Shown: piece after piece, positions 25,732 through 36,976 of the stretch | Layout of the letters: each line of letters opens with the position of its first letter | Numbering within the stretch: position 1 is the first letter of the stretch | Source of the DNA: Chloracidobacterium sp. | Lineage (GTDB): Bacteria; Acidobacteriota; Blastocatellia; Pyrinomonadales; Pyrinomonadaceae | Assembly (NCBI GenBank): GCA_016715795.1 | Contig: JADJXP010000001.1 | Span: forward strand, 248,001-312,000 | Direction of reading: 5' to 3' | Length of the DNA stretch: 64,000 nucleotides | Notes under the pieces: generated by a model | The model's input: the letters and a program-made list of their open reading frames with translations, nothing else | What the model was told of the DNA's origin: nothing | The model's database searches: none | Program-made: the position numbers and the translations under genes

Positions 25732-26596
25732 AAGCCGCTTTTTTCAGTTCTCGCTCGCCGCCGTCAGCCTTCAGGTCATAGGCGTAAACGTCGCTGATAA
25801 GGCCGACCTTTTCGAGCAGGCGAAGCTGCACCCAGTTGATGTCGAATTCACTAGGCGCCAGCCCGTGGCGCGCCGAACGCGGGAAGGCGTGATGATTGTT
25901 GTGCCAGCCCTCGCCAAATGTCAGAGCGGCGATGAGGCCGTTGTTTCGCGAGTCGTCGCGGGTCTCAAACCGCCGGCTGCCCCACAGATGCGTCGCCGAA
26001 TTCACCAGCCACGTAAAATGCCAGCCGACGACCGTCCGCAGAATGACCGCCCACAGCACCATTGTCACGCCGCCGATGGCAAAGAGGACCGCTCCGGCGA
26101 TGATCGGCGTGACCCAATAGAACTTGTCGATAAATACGATGTATCGATCGCGGATAAGATCGGGCGAGTATTTCTCAATCGCCGACCTCGGCTGCACCTG
26201 CGCCGTGCCCTTGAATATCCAGCCGATGTGTGACCAGTAGGTACCGTGCCGCGGGCTGTGTGGGTCGCGCGCCTGATCGGTGAACGCATGATGTATGCGG
26301 TGCGTCGTCACCCACGAGATCGGGCCCGACTGCACGGCAAGTGTTCCGCACGTCGCAAGAAAGCGTTCCATCCACCTCGACGTCTTAAACCCGCGGTGCG
26401 TCATCAGCCGATGATAGCCGATCCCTATTCCCCAGCTGCCCGCTATCCACCACGTGATGACCGCTGCCGCCAGGTTCTGCCAACTGAAGAAGAAAAGCGC
26501 GACCACCGCGAGGGCGTGAAACAACGCCACAAAAATGATCGTGTTCCAATGCAGTCTTCCGGCTGCGTGAGGTTCAAAGGTAACGACGTTTTGCAT
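25730..26596 (-). CDS. Membrane fatty-acid (acyl-CoA/acyl-lipid) desaturase
   Basis: A 288-residue di-iron membrane desaturase that puts a double bond into acyl chains, usually delta-9. The three histidine boxes are present: HRLMTH, HRIHH and (EG)WHNNHH. Hydrophobic pairs surround them as expected. The ATG at 26596 gives MQNVVTFEPHAAG; the open frame continues about 99 codons upstream with low-complexity Ser/Pro/Arg sequence that is an antisense shadow, so it is excluded. It lies downstream of pta on the same strand (118 bp gap). Confidence 0.93.
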   Translation of the reverse strand: MQNVVTFEPHAAGRLHWNTIIFVALFHALAVVALFFFSWQNLAAAVITWWIAGSWGIGIGYHRLMTHRGFKTSRWMERFLATCGTLAVQSGPISWVTTHRIHHAFTDQARDPHSPRHGTYWSHIGWIFKGTAQVQPRSAIEKYSPDLIRDRYIVFIDKFYWVTPIIAGAVLFAIGGVTMVLWAVILRTVVGWHFTWLVNSATHLWGSRRFETRDDSRNNGLIAALTFGEGWHNNHHAFPRSARHGLAPSEFDINWVQLRLLEKVGLISDVYAYDLKADGGERELKKAA

Positions 26597-26714
26597 ACAA
26601 TTATTCGGTAGAATTTGAGAGTATGGCCAACAGAAGCGGCCGTATCTCATTACCGTAACAGCTTTTAGCGTCGTCGAATGTAAGAGTTTTGTAAGAGTAT
26701 TTGTCGCCGCGCAG

Positions 26715-27722
26715 CTAACCGGAGCATCTCGCCTGCGACTGCACGGCCGTGATCGCGACGGCATCGACGATGTCCTCGGCCTTGCAGCCGCGTGAGAGGT
26801 CGTTGCAGGGTTTGTCGAGTCCTTGCAGGATAGGGCCGATGGCCGTGCCGCCGGTGAGGCGTTCGGTGAGTTTGTAGGCGATGTTGCCGGCATTGAGATC
26901 GGGAAAGATCATCACATTCGCCTTGCCGGCAACAGGCGAGCCGGGAGCTTTTGAATCGCCGACAGACTTGACCAAAGCAGCATCGGCTTGAAGTTCGCCG
27001 TCGATGGCAAGTTCGGGCATCCTAGCGCGAACGGTCTTCGTCGCCTCGACAACTTTATCTATCAATTGATGCTTGGCGCTTCCTTTCGTCGAAAATGACA
27101 GCATCGCGACACGCGGCTCGGCCTCTAGTAGAGCCTTGCACGAGTCCGCCGACGCGATCGCGATCTCGGCAAGCTGCCCGGCATCGGGATCGACGACGAC
27201 GCCGCAGTCGGCGTAGATCATCGCGCCTTTCTCGCCAAAAGCCTTGTCCGGCACGACCATCAGAAAGAACGACGAGACAGTCTTCATGCCCGCACGCGGC
27301 CCGACACAACGCAGTGCCGCCGCCACCGTTTGAGCGGTCGTATTCGTCGCACCAGCCACCGAACCGTCGGCTTTTCCCTCGCGAACGAGCAGATTGGCGT
27401 AATAAAGCGGATCTTTCACGGCCTGTTCGGCCTCCTCAAGTGTCACGCCTTTTGCTCGGCGAAGCTGATGATACAGCTCGGCCATCTTGCCCAGATCATG
27501 ATGCGACGCACGGGTGTCGAGCACGTCAACGCCGTTCAGATTCGCTCCGGCTTGGGCCGCCAGCTCACGCACCTTTTCTTCGTTACCAATGACGGTGATC
27601 TTTGCGATCCGGTCGCGAGCACAGACAGCGGCAGCCTCGATGGTTCGGATATCGTCGCCCTCGGGCAGAATAATGTGCTGCGGGTTGGCCGCGGCTCGCT
27701 GACGGATGTTTTCGAGGATCAT
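26715..27722 (-). CDS. pta: Phosphate acetyltransferase (short form)
   Basis: A 335-residue single-domain Pta that interconverts acetyl-CoA and acetyl phosphate. Characteristic blocks are HIILPEGDDIRTIEAA at the N-terminus, GSVAGATNTTAQTVAAALRC, the central YADCGVVVDPDAGQLAEIA, and the C-terminal FPDLNAGNIAYKLTERL with GPILQGLDKP. It lacks the N-terminal regulatory domains of long Pta proteins. No ackA is next to it. ATG 27722 is preferred; a start eight codons upstream (27746) is possible. Confidence 0.93.
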   Translation of the reverse strand: MILENIRQRAAANPQHIILPEGDDIRTIEAAAVCARDRIAKITVIGNEEKVRELAAQAGANLNGVDVLDTRASHHDLGKMAELYHQLRRAKGVTLEEAEQAVKDPLYYANLLVREGKADGSVAGATNTTAQTVAAALRCVGPRAGMKTVSSFFLMVVPDKAFGEKGAMIYADCGVVVDPDAGQLAEIAIASADSCKALLEAEPRVAMLSFSTKGSAKHQLIDKVVEATKTVRARMPELAIDGELQADAALVKSVGDSKAPGSPVAGKANVMIFPDLNAGNIAYKLTERLTGGTAIGPILQGLDKPCNDLSRGCKAEDIVDAVAITAVQSQARCSG

Positions 27723-27809
27723 GAACGAATCGAATTTAGCATACAACGCACCCTAGCGAAACTTGCACAAAGCACGGGTTTGTCCTTAGACTGAGGAGAA
27801 ATCAACACG

Positions 27810-28337
27810 ATGGGTAAGAAACGCGAACTAAAACGGATCGAACGCCGCGAGCGATCGGAACTAAAAGGCCGCCTCCGCAGCTTTCTGATGTTCCTTCCGA
27901 ACATGGTCACGCTGCTCGCACGTCTCTTAAAGGACGGCCGCGTCCCGACGGCCGAAAAAGCGCTTTTTGTCGCCGCCATCGTTTATGTCATCTCACCGCT
28001 CGATTTTATTCCTGATGTTTTCCCATTTATCGGCCAGGTCGATGACATTTATGTTGTTGCGTTAACACTTCTTAGGCTGATAAACCGCTCGGACGAGACG
28101 GTAGTTCGCCAACTGTGGCCGGGCGGCGGCGATATCGTCGCGTTGGCCGATTCTATTGCCAATATCGCCCCAAAATTCCTGCCGCGACGCATTTCTCGCG
28201 TCATTACATCGCGTGTCGAGCTCGCCCCGGCGGGCAACATCCTCCGCGGCGTAACAAAACGCGACGAAGCGGTCGTTCGCGAGATCGTCGGCGAAGACGA
28301 CTTGAACGTCGCTTCACGCTCCGCGATGACCAACTAG
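27810..28337 (+). CDS. DUF1232 (YkvA-like) membrane protein
   Basis: A 175-residue protein: a strongly basic N-terminus (KKRELKRIERRERSELKGR), then the DUF1232 core with KALFVAAIVYVISPLDFIPD and GQVDDIYVVALTLLRLI, which forms one or two membrane segments, and a charged C-terminal tail. Function of the family is unknown. It is divergent from pta, with the ATG at 27810 preceded by GAGGAG. Confidence 0.85.
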   Translation: MGKKRELKRIERRERSELKGRLRSFLMFLPNMVTLLARLLKDGRVPTAEKALFVAAIVYVISPLDFIPDVFPFIGQVDDIYVVALTLLRLINRSDETVVRQLWPGGGDIVALADSIANIAPKFLPRRISRVITSRVELAPAGNILRGVTKRDEAVVREIVGEDDLNVASRSAMTN

Positions 28338-28502
28338 TTTTTACACAAATACCAGCAAAAACGGCACTTTTTTGTGGATTCCGGGCGCTTTTCTAACTTT
28401 ATCCATTCAAGCTCGTAGTACTCAGAAAATTGAAATTCGGCGCAAGCCATGGGCTTTTCTGGTTATAATATCGTCAACCAGAGAGGCCGGATTCGGATTT
28501 TT

Positions 28503-30887
<2,385 letters not shown>

Positions 30888-30901
30888 CCAAATCACCAGG
30901 C

Positions 30902-31010
30902 AAATTAGCCGCGGATTACGCGGATAAAACGGATCAGGACAAATAAGAGAAATGCCTTGCTAATATCATTTAATATCCGCGTTCATCCTTTTGATCCGCG
31001 GCTAAATTTT
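30902..31010. repeat. Intergenic hairpin, CCGCGGAT family
   Basis: Left arm 30902-30934 (AGCCGCGGATTACGCGGAT) and right arm 30973-31010 (ATCCGCGTTCATCC, then GATCCGCGGCTAAATTT) form a long imperfect hairpin around an AT-rich centre. It fills the space between clpC and the convergent hypothetical gene and may end transcription from either side. Confidence 0.7.
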
Positions 31011-31018
31011 TCTTCTCC

Positions 31019-31405
31019 TCACCTCGTGCCGCGTGTAACCCTCACCGAGTTTGCAATATCAAAAGCAATAGCTCCGTCGCGAGTCAACTCCACCTCATTG
31101 AACAACACCGTCCCGTCGGCCTTGAGCCCGTAGTGCACGCAGAATGGCGCGGCGCGCAGCGTCCAGTGTGCCATTCCCTTTTTCTTGACCAGTGGAAATG
31201 CATTCTGCTGCGTAGCCTCGACCGCGCGAAACCCGACCATCCCGCGCCCCTTGTCAAACATCAGTTCCACCGCCTCAGGCGACCCCAAAGCCTCCACCGC
31301 CGGCCCATTCAACAAAAATATCCCCTTCCGCCCCAAAGTCACCCTCGGCCTCGACCGGTCAACCCCATTCGGCCTCCCCTGAAAAACCTCCCAACGCTCG
31401 ATCAT
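31019..31405 (-). CDS. Hypothetical protein, 128 residues
   Basis: No family recognised. The protein looks soluble and compact, with segments RPRVTLGRKGIFLLNGPA and VLFNEVELTRDGAIAFDIA suggesting an alpha/beta fold. Support for a real gene: a good ribosome binding site (AGGAG, 13 bp before ATG 31405) and ordinary composition. It stands between the CCGCGGAT hairpin and about 580 bp of repeat DNA, as an isolated gene at the edge of the restriction-modification island. Confidence 0.6.
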   Translation of the reverse strand: MIERWEVFQGRPNGVDRSRPRVTLGRKGIFLLNGPAVEALGSPEAVELMFDKGRGMVGFRAVEATQQNAFPLVKKKGMAHWTLRAAPFCVHYGLKADGTVLFNEVELTRDGAIAFDIANSVRVTRGTR

Positions 31406-31437
31406 GTGTATTTAGCTTCTCCTTATGTGTGATTCTT

Positions 31438-31476
31438 ATCTGACTTCTGAATTCTGACTTCTCACTTCTCATAGCT
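31438..31476. repeat. CTGACTTCTGAATTC word repeat, copy 1
   Basis: Short degenerate tandem words (TGACTTCTGAATTCTGACTTCTC). A second, near-identical stretch lies at 31857-31887, so the two bracket the multi-hairpin element between them. A related antisense form (GAGAAGTGAGAAATGAG) occurs at 37197-37216. Confidence 0.55.
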
Positions 31477-31518
31477 TATATCATAGATGCAACGTGCTGT
31501 CAACTATCACCGGATTGT

Positions 31519-31706
31519 TGCTGTCCCTGAAAGGGACAAAGACAATAGCCCGGGGTGTAGGCCGCGTCGGCCGGAACCCTGGGTTACCGTTCCCTCAGCG
31601 ATCCCGACCCTGAAGGGGTCGAACCTCTGACTCCCCTTCAGGGAGCGAATGACGTGGCTCACTGTTCCCGGGGGTTTCCCAAAACCTGCACCCCAGGCTA
31701 TTATCT
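31519..31706. repeat. Multi-hairpin non-coding element
   Basis: Three small hairpins of the same form (5 bp stem, 5-nt loop): GTCCC-TGAAA-GGGAC (31523-31537), GACCC-TGAAG-GGGTC (31606-31620), CTCCC-CTTCA-GGGAG (31631-31645). Loops 2 and 3 are exact complements. They are enclosed by a long-range closing stem (AATAGCCCGGGGTG near 31544-31557 against CACCCCAGGCTATT near 31690-31703). No protein frame fits. It resembles a mobile or structured repeat of unknown type. Confidence 0.65.
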
Positions 31707-31856
31707 TTGTCACCTTCAGCGACCCACAGGCGCAGCAGCCTCTGCCCGCACGCCATTCAACCCCGGAGCCCGGCTCCCGTCGCGTCTCTTCAGCGACGGG
31801 AGCAACGGGCGACAAGTCGGTTCGCAGGCCGCAAGCCGCGTGATCTTCTACTGCCT

Positions 31857-31887
31857 ACTGACTTCTGAGTTCTGAATTCTGACTTCT
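31857..31887. repeat. CTGACTTCTGAATTC word repeat, copy 2
   Basis: Second stretch of the degenerate words (TGACTTCTGAGTTCTGAATT and onward). Sequence between the two copies and the restriction genes has no credible gene. Confidence 0.5.
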
Positions 31888-31911
31888 TTTCGCCACCGCC
31901 ACCCCAAAACC

Positions 31912-31972
31912 CTCCAACCGCTTCCGCGTCCTGAGCCGACTGGTCGTGCTCAGGACGCGGAAGCGGTTGGAG
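31912..31972. repeat. Perfect 25 bp inverted repeat
   Basis: Arms 31912-31936 and 31948-31972 are perfect inverted copies (core CGCTTCCGCGTCCTGAGC) with an 11-nt loop. It lies 18 bp past the stop of the methyltransferase gene. There is no T-tract, so it may stabilise the 3' end of the transcript or be a repeat unit; it is the most perfect palindrome in the window. Confidence 0.85.
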
Positions 31973-31990
31973 AAAGAACCGTGCCGGCTC

Positions 31991-33952
31991 CTAAAGGTCT
32001 ATGATCGTCTCGTCACCCGCAATGCTGCGGACCTTTAGTCGCAGAGGTTTCTTCTTGGAGGCGATCTTGCCGTCCCAGAAGTCTTTTGTTTTTTTGCCGT
32101 CGAGGATAACGAAGCTGTTCTTATCTATCTTTATCTCTGAGTCGGACTTCCACGAGGCTTCTTTGTTGGTGCAGTCGAGCGATACCATCTCGATAAGTTC
32201 GAGGCCGTTGTCGCTGATCTCGATCTTTGTAAAACCGCCTTCTGGCTCTTCTTCGACTTCTCCGACCTCGGCAACTTCAACCAGCAGATGGCGTTTCTTT
32301 TGCATCTGAAGCTCGCGTTTCTGGTTGTATTCGTCGATCTTTTGCATCAGGCGGTCTGAGACAAAGCTCGTGAACTCAACCTCATAGCCGTCTTTAGTCT
32401 TTCGCAGTTCATATTCCGCTATGTCGTTGAGAACAATGTTGTCGAGGACCTCTTTCAGGTCGCGAAGTTCGATCGTGATATCGAGATCATTCTGCTTTGC
32501 GATGAACTCTTCGAGGGCAGACCGGTCATCGATATCGATATAATAGACGACCACCTTTCGGACGCCGTCGGGCAGGTCGGGCATAGCTTCGACAATGATG
32601 CGGTTCATCGTCACGTTATCGAGAACCTTTGTCGAATGGTCAAGCAGGTTCGGCACATATACCGGTATCATGCCCAGCTTGCTGTCTTCGATCGCCCCTT
32701 CCCAAAAACTGTCGAGCTTGTCTTCATTACGCAAACCGTGGATAAGTTCCTTTAGCTTATCCATAGTCTGCGCCGGATTGCGGAATAACGAAACGCCGTC
32801 TTGGATGTCAAGGACAGTGAAATCGGCGTTTCGTTCCAGTAGCCCGTCGCGCGCGGTTTGAATTGAATTTGTGCCGGTATCCACATGAATAAACGACCGA
32901 CCAAGATCATCGGCGACTTTTGAAGCAACGCCGCTTCCCCCAAAAAAGTCAGCAACGACCGTCTTGCGCCCATCCTCGCGTATTTCATTGGACGATGCTT
33001 TTACAATGCGTTCGACTAATTCCGGAGGTTTCTGTGTGGCGTAGCCGGTTCTTTCTGGATGGTTACCGCGAAGAAATGGGATATCGCTCCAAACGTCGCT
33101 CAATGCTTGCCCGTCCTCAATTATCTCGTCGAGATAACGCTTGTACGGCTCTTGGCCAGTGGCTTGTCCGCGCGTTTCCCAAACCCATTCTTTACCATCC
33201 TCATCTTTATGAATCTTCCGCCGGAGAGATTTGATTCGAGCGTCTCGGTCATGTTCGATCGCAACCGCCGACATATCAATCCGCTTATCGACGGCCAAGC
33301 CATATAGGAACAATGTGTCATGTTTCGCATTAAACTTATTGGAAATGTGCATCTCTCGTCCGGGATAATGCCATACGATCTCATTCATAAAGTTATCTTC
33401 ACCAAAAACCTCATCCATCAATATCTTCACATAATGTCCAATATGCCAATCTAAATGAACGTAGATACTCGCCGTTTCGCTCATTACGGAGCGGATCGCG
33501 ACGAGGTTTTCGTACATCCAGTTTAGGTATTGTTCCTTATGCCAGATGTCACCATACATCTTTTCTTCAAACGCCTTTAGTTCGTCGTCCTCAAGTTCCT
33601 CGCCTGCGGCCAACGCCTCGGCAATCTTTGGGTTTTTCCGCAGGTATATCTTTTTTGCGTAATCGGCTCCGCTCGCAAACGGCGGATCGATATAAACGAG
33701 ATCGACCTTTATCCCCTGATCCTTGAGATATGCACAAGCCGAGACGCATTCGCCGCGAATGACCAGATTATCGCCGCCGCCGTTTACCTTTTCGATCTCT
33801 TCGACTTCATACAGCGGCATCCCGCGACGGATTCGCTCCTCGACCTTATCGGCATCGCGATAGGCAAGCATGCGCCTCGTGCGGACAAAGTTATTCAGTA
33901 TCGCCTGTCCGTCGATGGTATTAGGAAAATAGGGAACGTACTTTATGGGCAT
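31991..33952 (-). CDS. mod: Type III restriction-modification system, adenine DNA methyltransferase (Mod)
   Basis: A 653-residue beta-class N6-adenine methyltransferase that also gives the Type III complex its sequence specificity. The catalytic motif DPPF lies in VYIDPPFASGADY (about residue 90) and the AdoMet-binding FxGxG motif in VADFFGGSGVASKVADDLG (near 335). The region between them should hold target recognition. The last about 70 residues form an unusual beta-rich tail. The start is ATG 33952: an extra 43 codons upstream would be translated from a repeat element. The nearest GGAGG, 14 bp before the ATG, is part of that element's palindrome. It is downstream of res, opposite to the common mod-res order. 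Confidence 0.9.
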   Translation of the reverse strand: MPIKYVPYFPNTIDGQAILNNFVRTRRMLAYRDADKVEERIRRGMPLYEVEEIEKVNGGGDNLVIRGECVSACAYLKDQGIKVDLVYIDPPFASGADYAKKIYLRKNPKIAEALAAGEELEDDELKAFEEKMYGDIWHKEQYLNWMYENLVAIRSVMSETASIYVHLDWHIGHYVKILMDEVFGEDNFMNEIVWHYPGREMHISNKFNAKHDTLFLYGLAVDKRIDMSAVAIEHDRDARIKSLRRKIHKDEDGKEWVWETRGQATGQEPYKRYLDEIIEDGQALSDVWSDIPFLRGNHPERTGYATQKPPELVERIVKASSNEIREDGRKTVVADFFGGSGVASKVADDLGRSFIHVDTGTNSIQTARDGLLERNADFTVLDIQDGVSLFRNPAQTMDKLKELIHGLRNEDKLDSFWEGAIEDSKLGMIPVYVPNLLDHSTKVLDNVTMNRIIVEAMPDLPDGVRKVVVYYIDIDDRSALEEFIAKQNDLDITIELRDLKEVLDNIVLNDIAEYELRKTKDGYEVEFTSFVSDRLMQKIDEYNQKRELQMQKKRHLLVEVAEVGEVEEEPEGGFTKIEISDNGLELIEMVSLDCTNKEASWKSDSEIKIDKNSFVILDGKKTKDFWDGKIASKKKPLRLKVRSIAGDETIIDL

Positions 33953-33966
33953 ATTGTCATGAATTG

Positions 33967-34078
33967 CCTCCAGCTTTAGCTGGAGGTCAGCGGGCAGAAT
34001 GGTTCGGGCTTTAGCCCAACGTTTTTGGCTAAAGCCCAGAAACTTCTTTTCAAACAATCCACGCTCTAAAGTGCGTGG
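33967..34078. repeat. Composite CTTTAG hairpin element between res and mod
   Basis: Three successive hairpins each centred on a CTTTAG/CTAAAG core: CCTCCAGCTTTAGCTGGAGG (33967-33986), GGGCTTTAGCC...GGCTAAAGCCC (34006-34037) and CCACGC-TCTAAAGT-GCGTGG (34059-34078). It occupies nearly all of the res-mod gap and provides the Shine-Dalgarno-like GGAGG ahead of mod. Confidence 0.8.
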
Positions 34079-34099
34079 CAACTCATTAGACCGAGGCCG

Positions 34100-36976
34100 C
34101 TACGCGGCGAAAAACTGGTCGATCTTGTTGCTCAACTTCACCAGATTTTCATTCGCATCATCAGCATCGGTCAAATAAAGATAATCAAATTTCTTATAAT
34201 CGAACTTCTCGTTGTTCAGTTTCAAAAACTCTGTCTCGACAAATTTTCGTCTCAAAATAAAAGCCTTTTGATCCGCGAAACCCGAGCCCTTTGTTTCGAG
34301 TATCAACACTCGAAATATCTTGTCGTCCTGTCGCTCAATGATAAGGAAGTCGGGTGTGTAAAGGCCGATCCGCTTTCTATCCTTGGCCTCTCCCGAATAA
34401 CAAACGATACGGAAATCCGTAACGTCTCTATCGCCATTAAAGTAAACTTCCAGGTTCCTATCGCGCACCGACTGAAGGCCGAGGATAGTTTCAAGAAAGT
34501 CTTTCTCAAAGCCGCTGTCGAACTTGTACGGAAGATAATGGAATGTTCGGTCCTTGTTCGTGACCGGCATCGAATAACCATTAGGAACGTTTGGCAGCAT
34601 ATTTTCGAGCCCTTGCGAACGCAGCAACTCGACAGCTTTGTCATAATCCGACCGACGTTTAGCTATTTCTTCCTCAACGCTCACGCCCTTTGCATCAAGG
34701 GCCAGGATCTCATCAACATCCTTTTCGATAGGCAGATAGTTTCTTGGTTTGGCGATCTCCGACAACTTTTCAACGAGTAACATCTGGGCGCTTGCCGGGA
34801 TGATCTCTTCGCGAGTCAAAAGATCGCGGTGGCTATGAAACGCGAGCCTGATATGCGAATTTATTGCCGCTATATCGTGAAGGTCATTGAAAAACCGCTG
34901 TCCGTCCGTTTCGACGGTGACGCTCTCGAATATTTCCCGAAGCTGGTCGGTAAAGGGCCGCAACTCATCCAATGAGACGGCTTGGAAACCGTCCCGAAAG
35001 ATCGAAAATCGCCAGCGATCAAAATTTGCGGCCGCGCCTTTCCATTGTGAAACAACCGATGTTGTCACACCTTCGCCGTCAGCAAGGTTTCGAGTGGCGA
35101 TGATCGCGGCGTTATGAAAATCCTTGGCGTCTATCGCCGCTATCTTAGCGGCAGGGTCGGCATCAGACTCCGTAACCACGGTCTCGTATTCGACATTGAG
35201 TTGATAAAACTCGACCTTTGGTAGTTTCAAATGGTCTATCCGTGAATAACGCTCAAGCGAATCTCCAACTTTTACCTTTCCGGCGGAATTGAGTTCGGCA
35301 ATTGAGGTCTTTTGCTTCTTGCCAAGCTCGTCGTTTAGGGTCTTTGCATTGTCATGGCTAAGCCATACGAGCGCCGTCTGCTCGGTGTCGTTCCCGACTT
35401 GCCGCAAACAGCGACAACTCGTCTGCAAGACCATGTTCTTTGGGCAATCGCCGGACTGAGAGAGAATAACGCCCGTCAAGCTGCGGCAATCCCAGCCCTC
35501 TTTACCGATCTGGGCGAGTAGGACTATCTGCTTTTTCGACGACGGATCGTCGAGCATCTTGAATTCCAGTGCGGCGTCGGGCGGCGTCGGATGTTTCTTG
35601 TTCCCGATATGGAATCTAAGGATCGATTCCGGATCGATGCCCATCTCGCCGGTCAGAAAAGGAAAGACCTCATCTTCAAGCCGGTCGATCAGTCCACAAT
35701 AGATCGCAAGCTTTGCCATGGTTCCGTCCTCATATCTCGTTTTGCCGTATTTCTCACAAAACTCTTTGACACCCTTTTCAACTATCTGTAGCGAGTTTAG
35801 CCCCTGCTCCTCAAATTTGATCTGCGGCGTTTTCAGGAAGGTTCGAACCGCGTCAATGAGCGGATAGTAATAGATCGTGTTGGTTATCTGTTCGGACTGT
35901 AGGGTTATCTTGTCGTCAAGGACGATCTTTTCGCGTTTTTCCAAATATGGCGTGCCGGAATAACCAAGGACGCTGTTGGTATTCCCTGTTTCATTCCATC
36001 CGTTTACCACCTGACGAAGCTTGATGTCTGAGTCAGTTGCGTGGTGGACCTCATCAATGTGTATCTGTAGGTTTGGGATTTTTCCGATGAAAGAACGCAA
36101 CTCATTGGCAAGTTCATCCTTCTCCGTTTCACCCTCGAGGAAGAGATGGCCTTGCTTGTCGATCTTGAGCCGGTCAAGGATTACTTTTTCCGCATTGACG
36201 ACCATGACTAAGCCCATCAAGTCGTCGAATGGTTGGTGTCTCGCTATCTTCTGAACATTTGGGTTCTTCGCCTTATTGCTCTTGGTCGCAGATTTGGCCT
36301 CGTCAAGGACTTCGAACTTTATTTGGCGTTTCAAATTGGACGCCGCCGGTTCTGGGATCACCCAGGACGGGTCGAAACGCTCTATGGTTTTCAGACTCGG
36401 CACGATCGAGGATTTCAGCCCCGAAGGCACCAGGACAAGAAAGTTGTGAGCAAACAGCCTGTTCTCGGGTTCGGTCTGAGCAAAATAAAGGTCGAGATAC
36501 ATGATCGCGGCCATCAAGAACGTTTTCCCGGCTCCCATCGGCAACGAAAGCAAATAATCGGCGTATTCGACACCGTAGAAAACCTCTTTTGCAGCTCCCG
36601 CAAAATCAAACGTATCGATGCTGTTCGCGACAAGGTTCTCTTCCTTTGACGGCGTCCGCGTCGTATTGCCGGCCTGTTTTCGGACAAACTCATAGATAGA
36701 GCGAGCGGCAACAGAATCCGAGAGTTTCTGACGAGCATCCTCCGTTAATTGCAGGTTAGCGAGGTCCAACCCGTGCGAAAAGAATCCTTCGACCAGTAGT
36801 TGCCACAGAGGTTTGTTTTCGCCCTTGAGTTTCAGGAAGAGATACACTTCAATCGCTTCGACCTGCGGTTCCCGAAGAAAGCCACGGGCTCGAATGTATG
36901 AAATGACCTCTTTGACCTTGCAATCGGGACTATCGATCCACGATTTGGCCTTTTGGAAAATGATCTCGTTGAGCAT
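34100..36976 (-). CDS. res: Type III restriction enzyme subunit (helicase-nuclease, Res)
   Basis: A 958-residue SF2 helicase with a C-terminal nuclease, which together with Mod cuts unmethylated DNA after ATP-driven communication between sites. Helicase motifs: Walker A MGAGKT (about 147-152), DEVH in IHIDEVHHATD (about 310), SGTP in LGYSGTPYLEK, and the later GKEGWDCRSLTGVILSQSG. The nuclease PD-(D/E)XK motif is TPDFLIIERQ...LILETKGSG (about 880-900), complete. No frameshift or stop is present, so the enzyme should be active. Start ATG 36976. The upstream 650 bp is non-coding. Confidence 0.92.
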   Translation of the reverse strand: MLNEIIFQKAKSWIDSPDCKVKEVISYIRARGFLREPQVEAIEVYLFLKLKGENKPLWQLLVEGFFSHGLDLANLQLTEDARQKLSDSVAARSIYEFVRKQAGNTTRTPSKEENLVANSIDTFDFAGAAKEVFYGVEYADYLLSLPMGAGKTFLMAAIMYLDLYFAQTEPENRLFAHNFLVLVPSGLKSSIVPSLKTIERFDPSWVIPEPAASNLKRQIKFEVLDEAKSATKSNKAKNPNVQKIARHQPFDDLMGLVMVVNAEKVILDRLKIDKQGHLFLEGETEKDELANELRSFIGKIPNLQIHIDEVHHATDSDIKLRQVVNGWNETGNTNSVLGYSGTPYLEKREKIVLDDKITLQSEQITNTIYYYPLIDAVRTFLKTPQIKFEEQGLNSLQIVEKGVKEFCEKYGKTRYEDGTMAKLAIYCGLIDRLEDEVFPFLTGEMGIDPESILRFHIGNKKHPTPPDAALEFKMLDDPSSKKQIVLLAQIGKEGWDCRSLTGVILSQSGDCPKNMVLQTSCRCLRQVGNDTEQTALVWLSHDNAKTLNDELGKKQKTSIAELNSAGKVKVGDSLERYSRIDHLKLPKVEFYQLNVEYETVVTESDADPAAKIAAIDAKDFHNAAIIATRNLADGEGVTTSVVSQWKGAAANFDRWRFSIFRDGFQAVSLDELRPFTDQLREIFESVTVETDGQRFFNDLHDIAAINSHIRLAFHSHRDLLTREEIIPASAQMLLVEKLSEIAKPRNYLPIEKDVDEILALDAKGVSVEEEIAKRRSDYDKAVELLRSQGLENMLPNVPNGYSMPVTNKDRTFHYLPYKFDSGFEKDFLETILGLQSVRDRNLEVYFNGDRDVTDFRIVCYSGEAKDRKRIGLYTPDFLIIERQDDKIFRVLILETKGSGFADQKAFILRRKFVETEFLKLNNEKFDYKKFDYLYLTDADDANENLVKLSNKIDQFFAA

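Noticed and set aside
26597..26893. An about 99-codon N-terminal extension of the desaturase
   Set aside because: Low-complexity Ser/Pro/Arg residues that are the antisense shadow of pta; the family N-terminus begins at ATG 26596.
31503..31850. Short protein frames across the multi-hairpin element
   Set aside because: They are proline/arginine/glycine-rich by-products of the palindromes, present on both strands, without start signals.
33953..34081. A 43-residue N-terminal extension of Mod
   Set aside because: The codons come from the CTTTAG repeat element and have no homology; ATG 33952 begins the recognisable protein.
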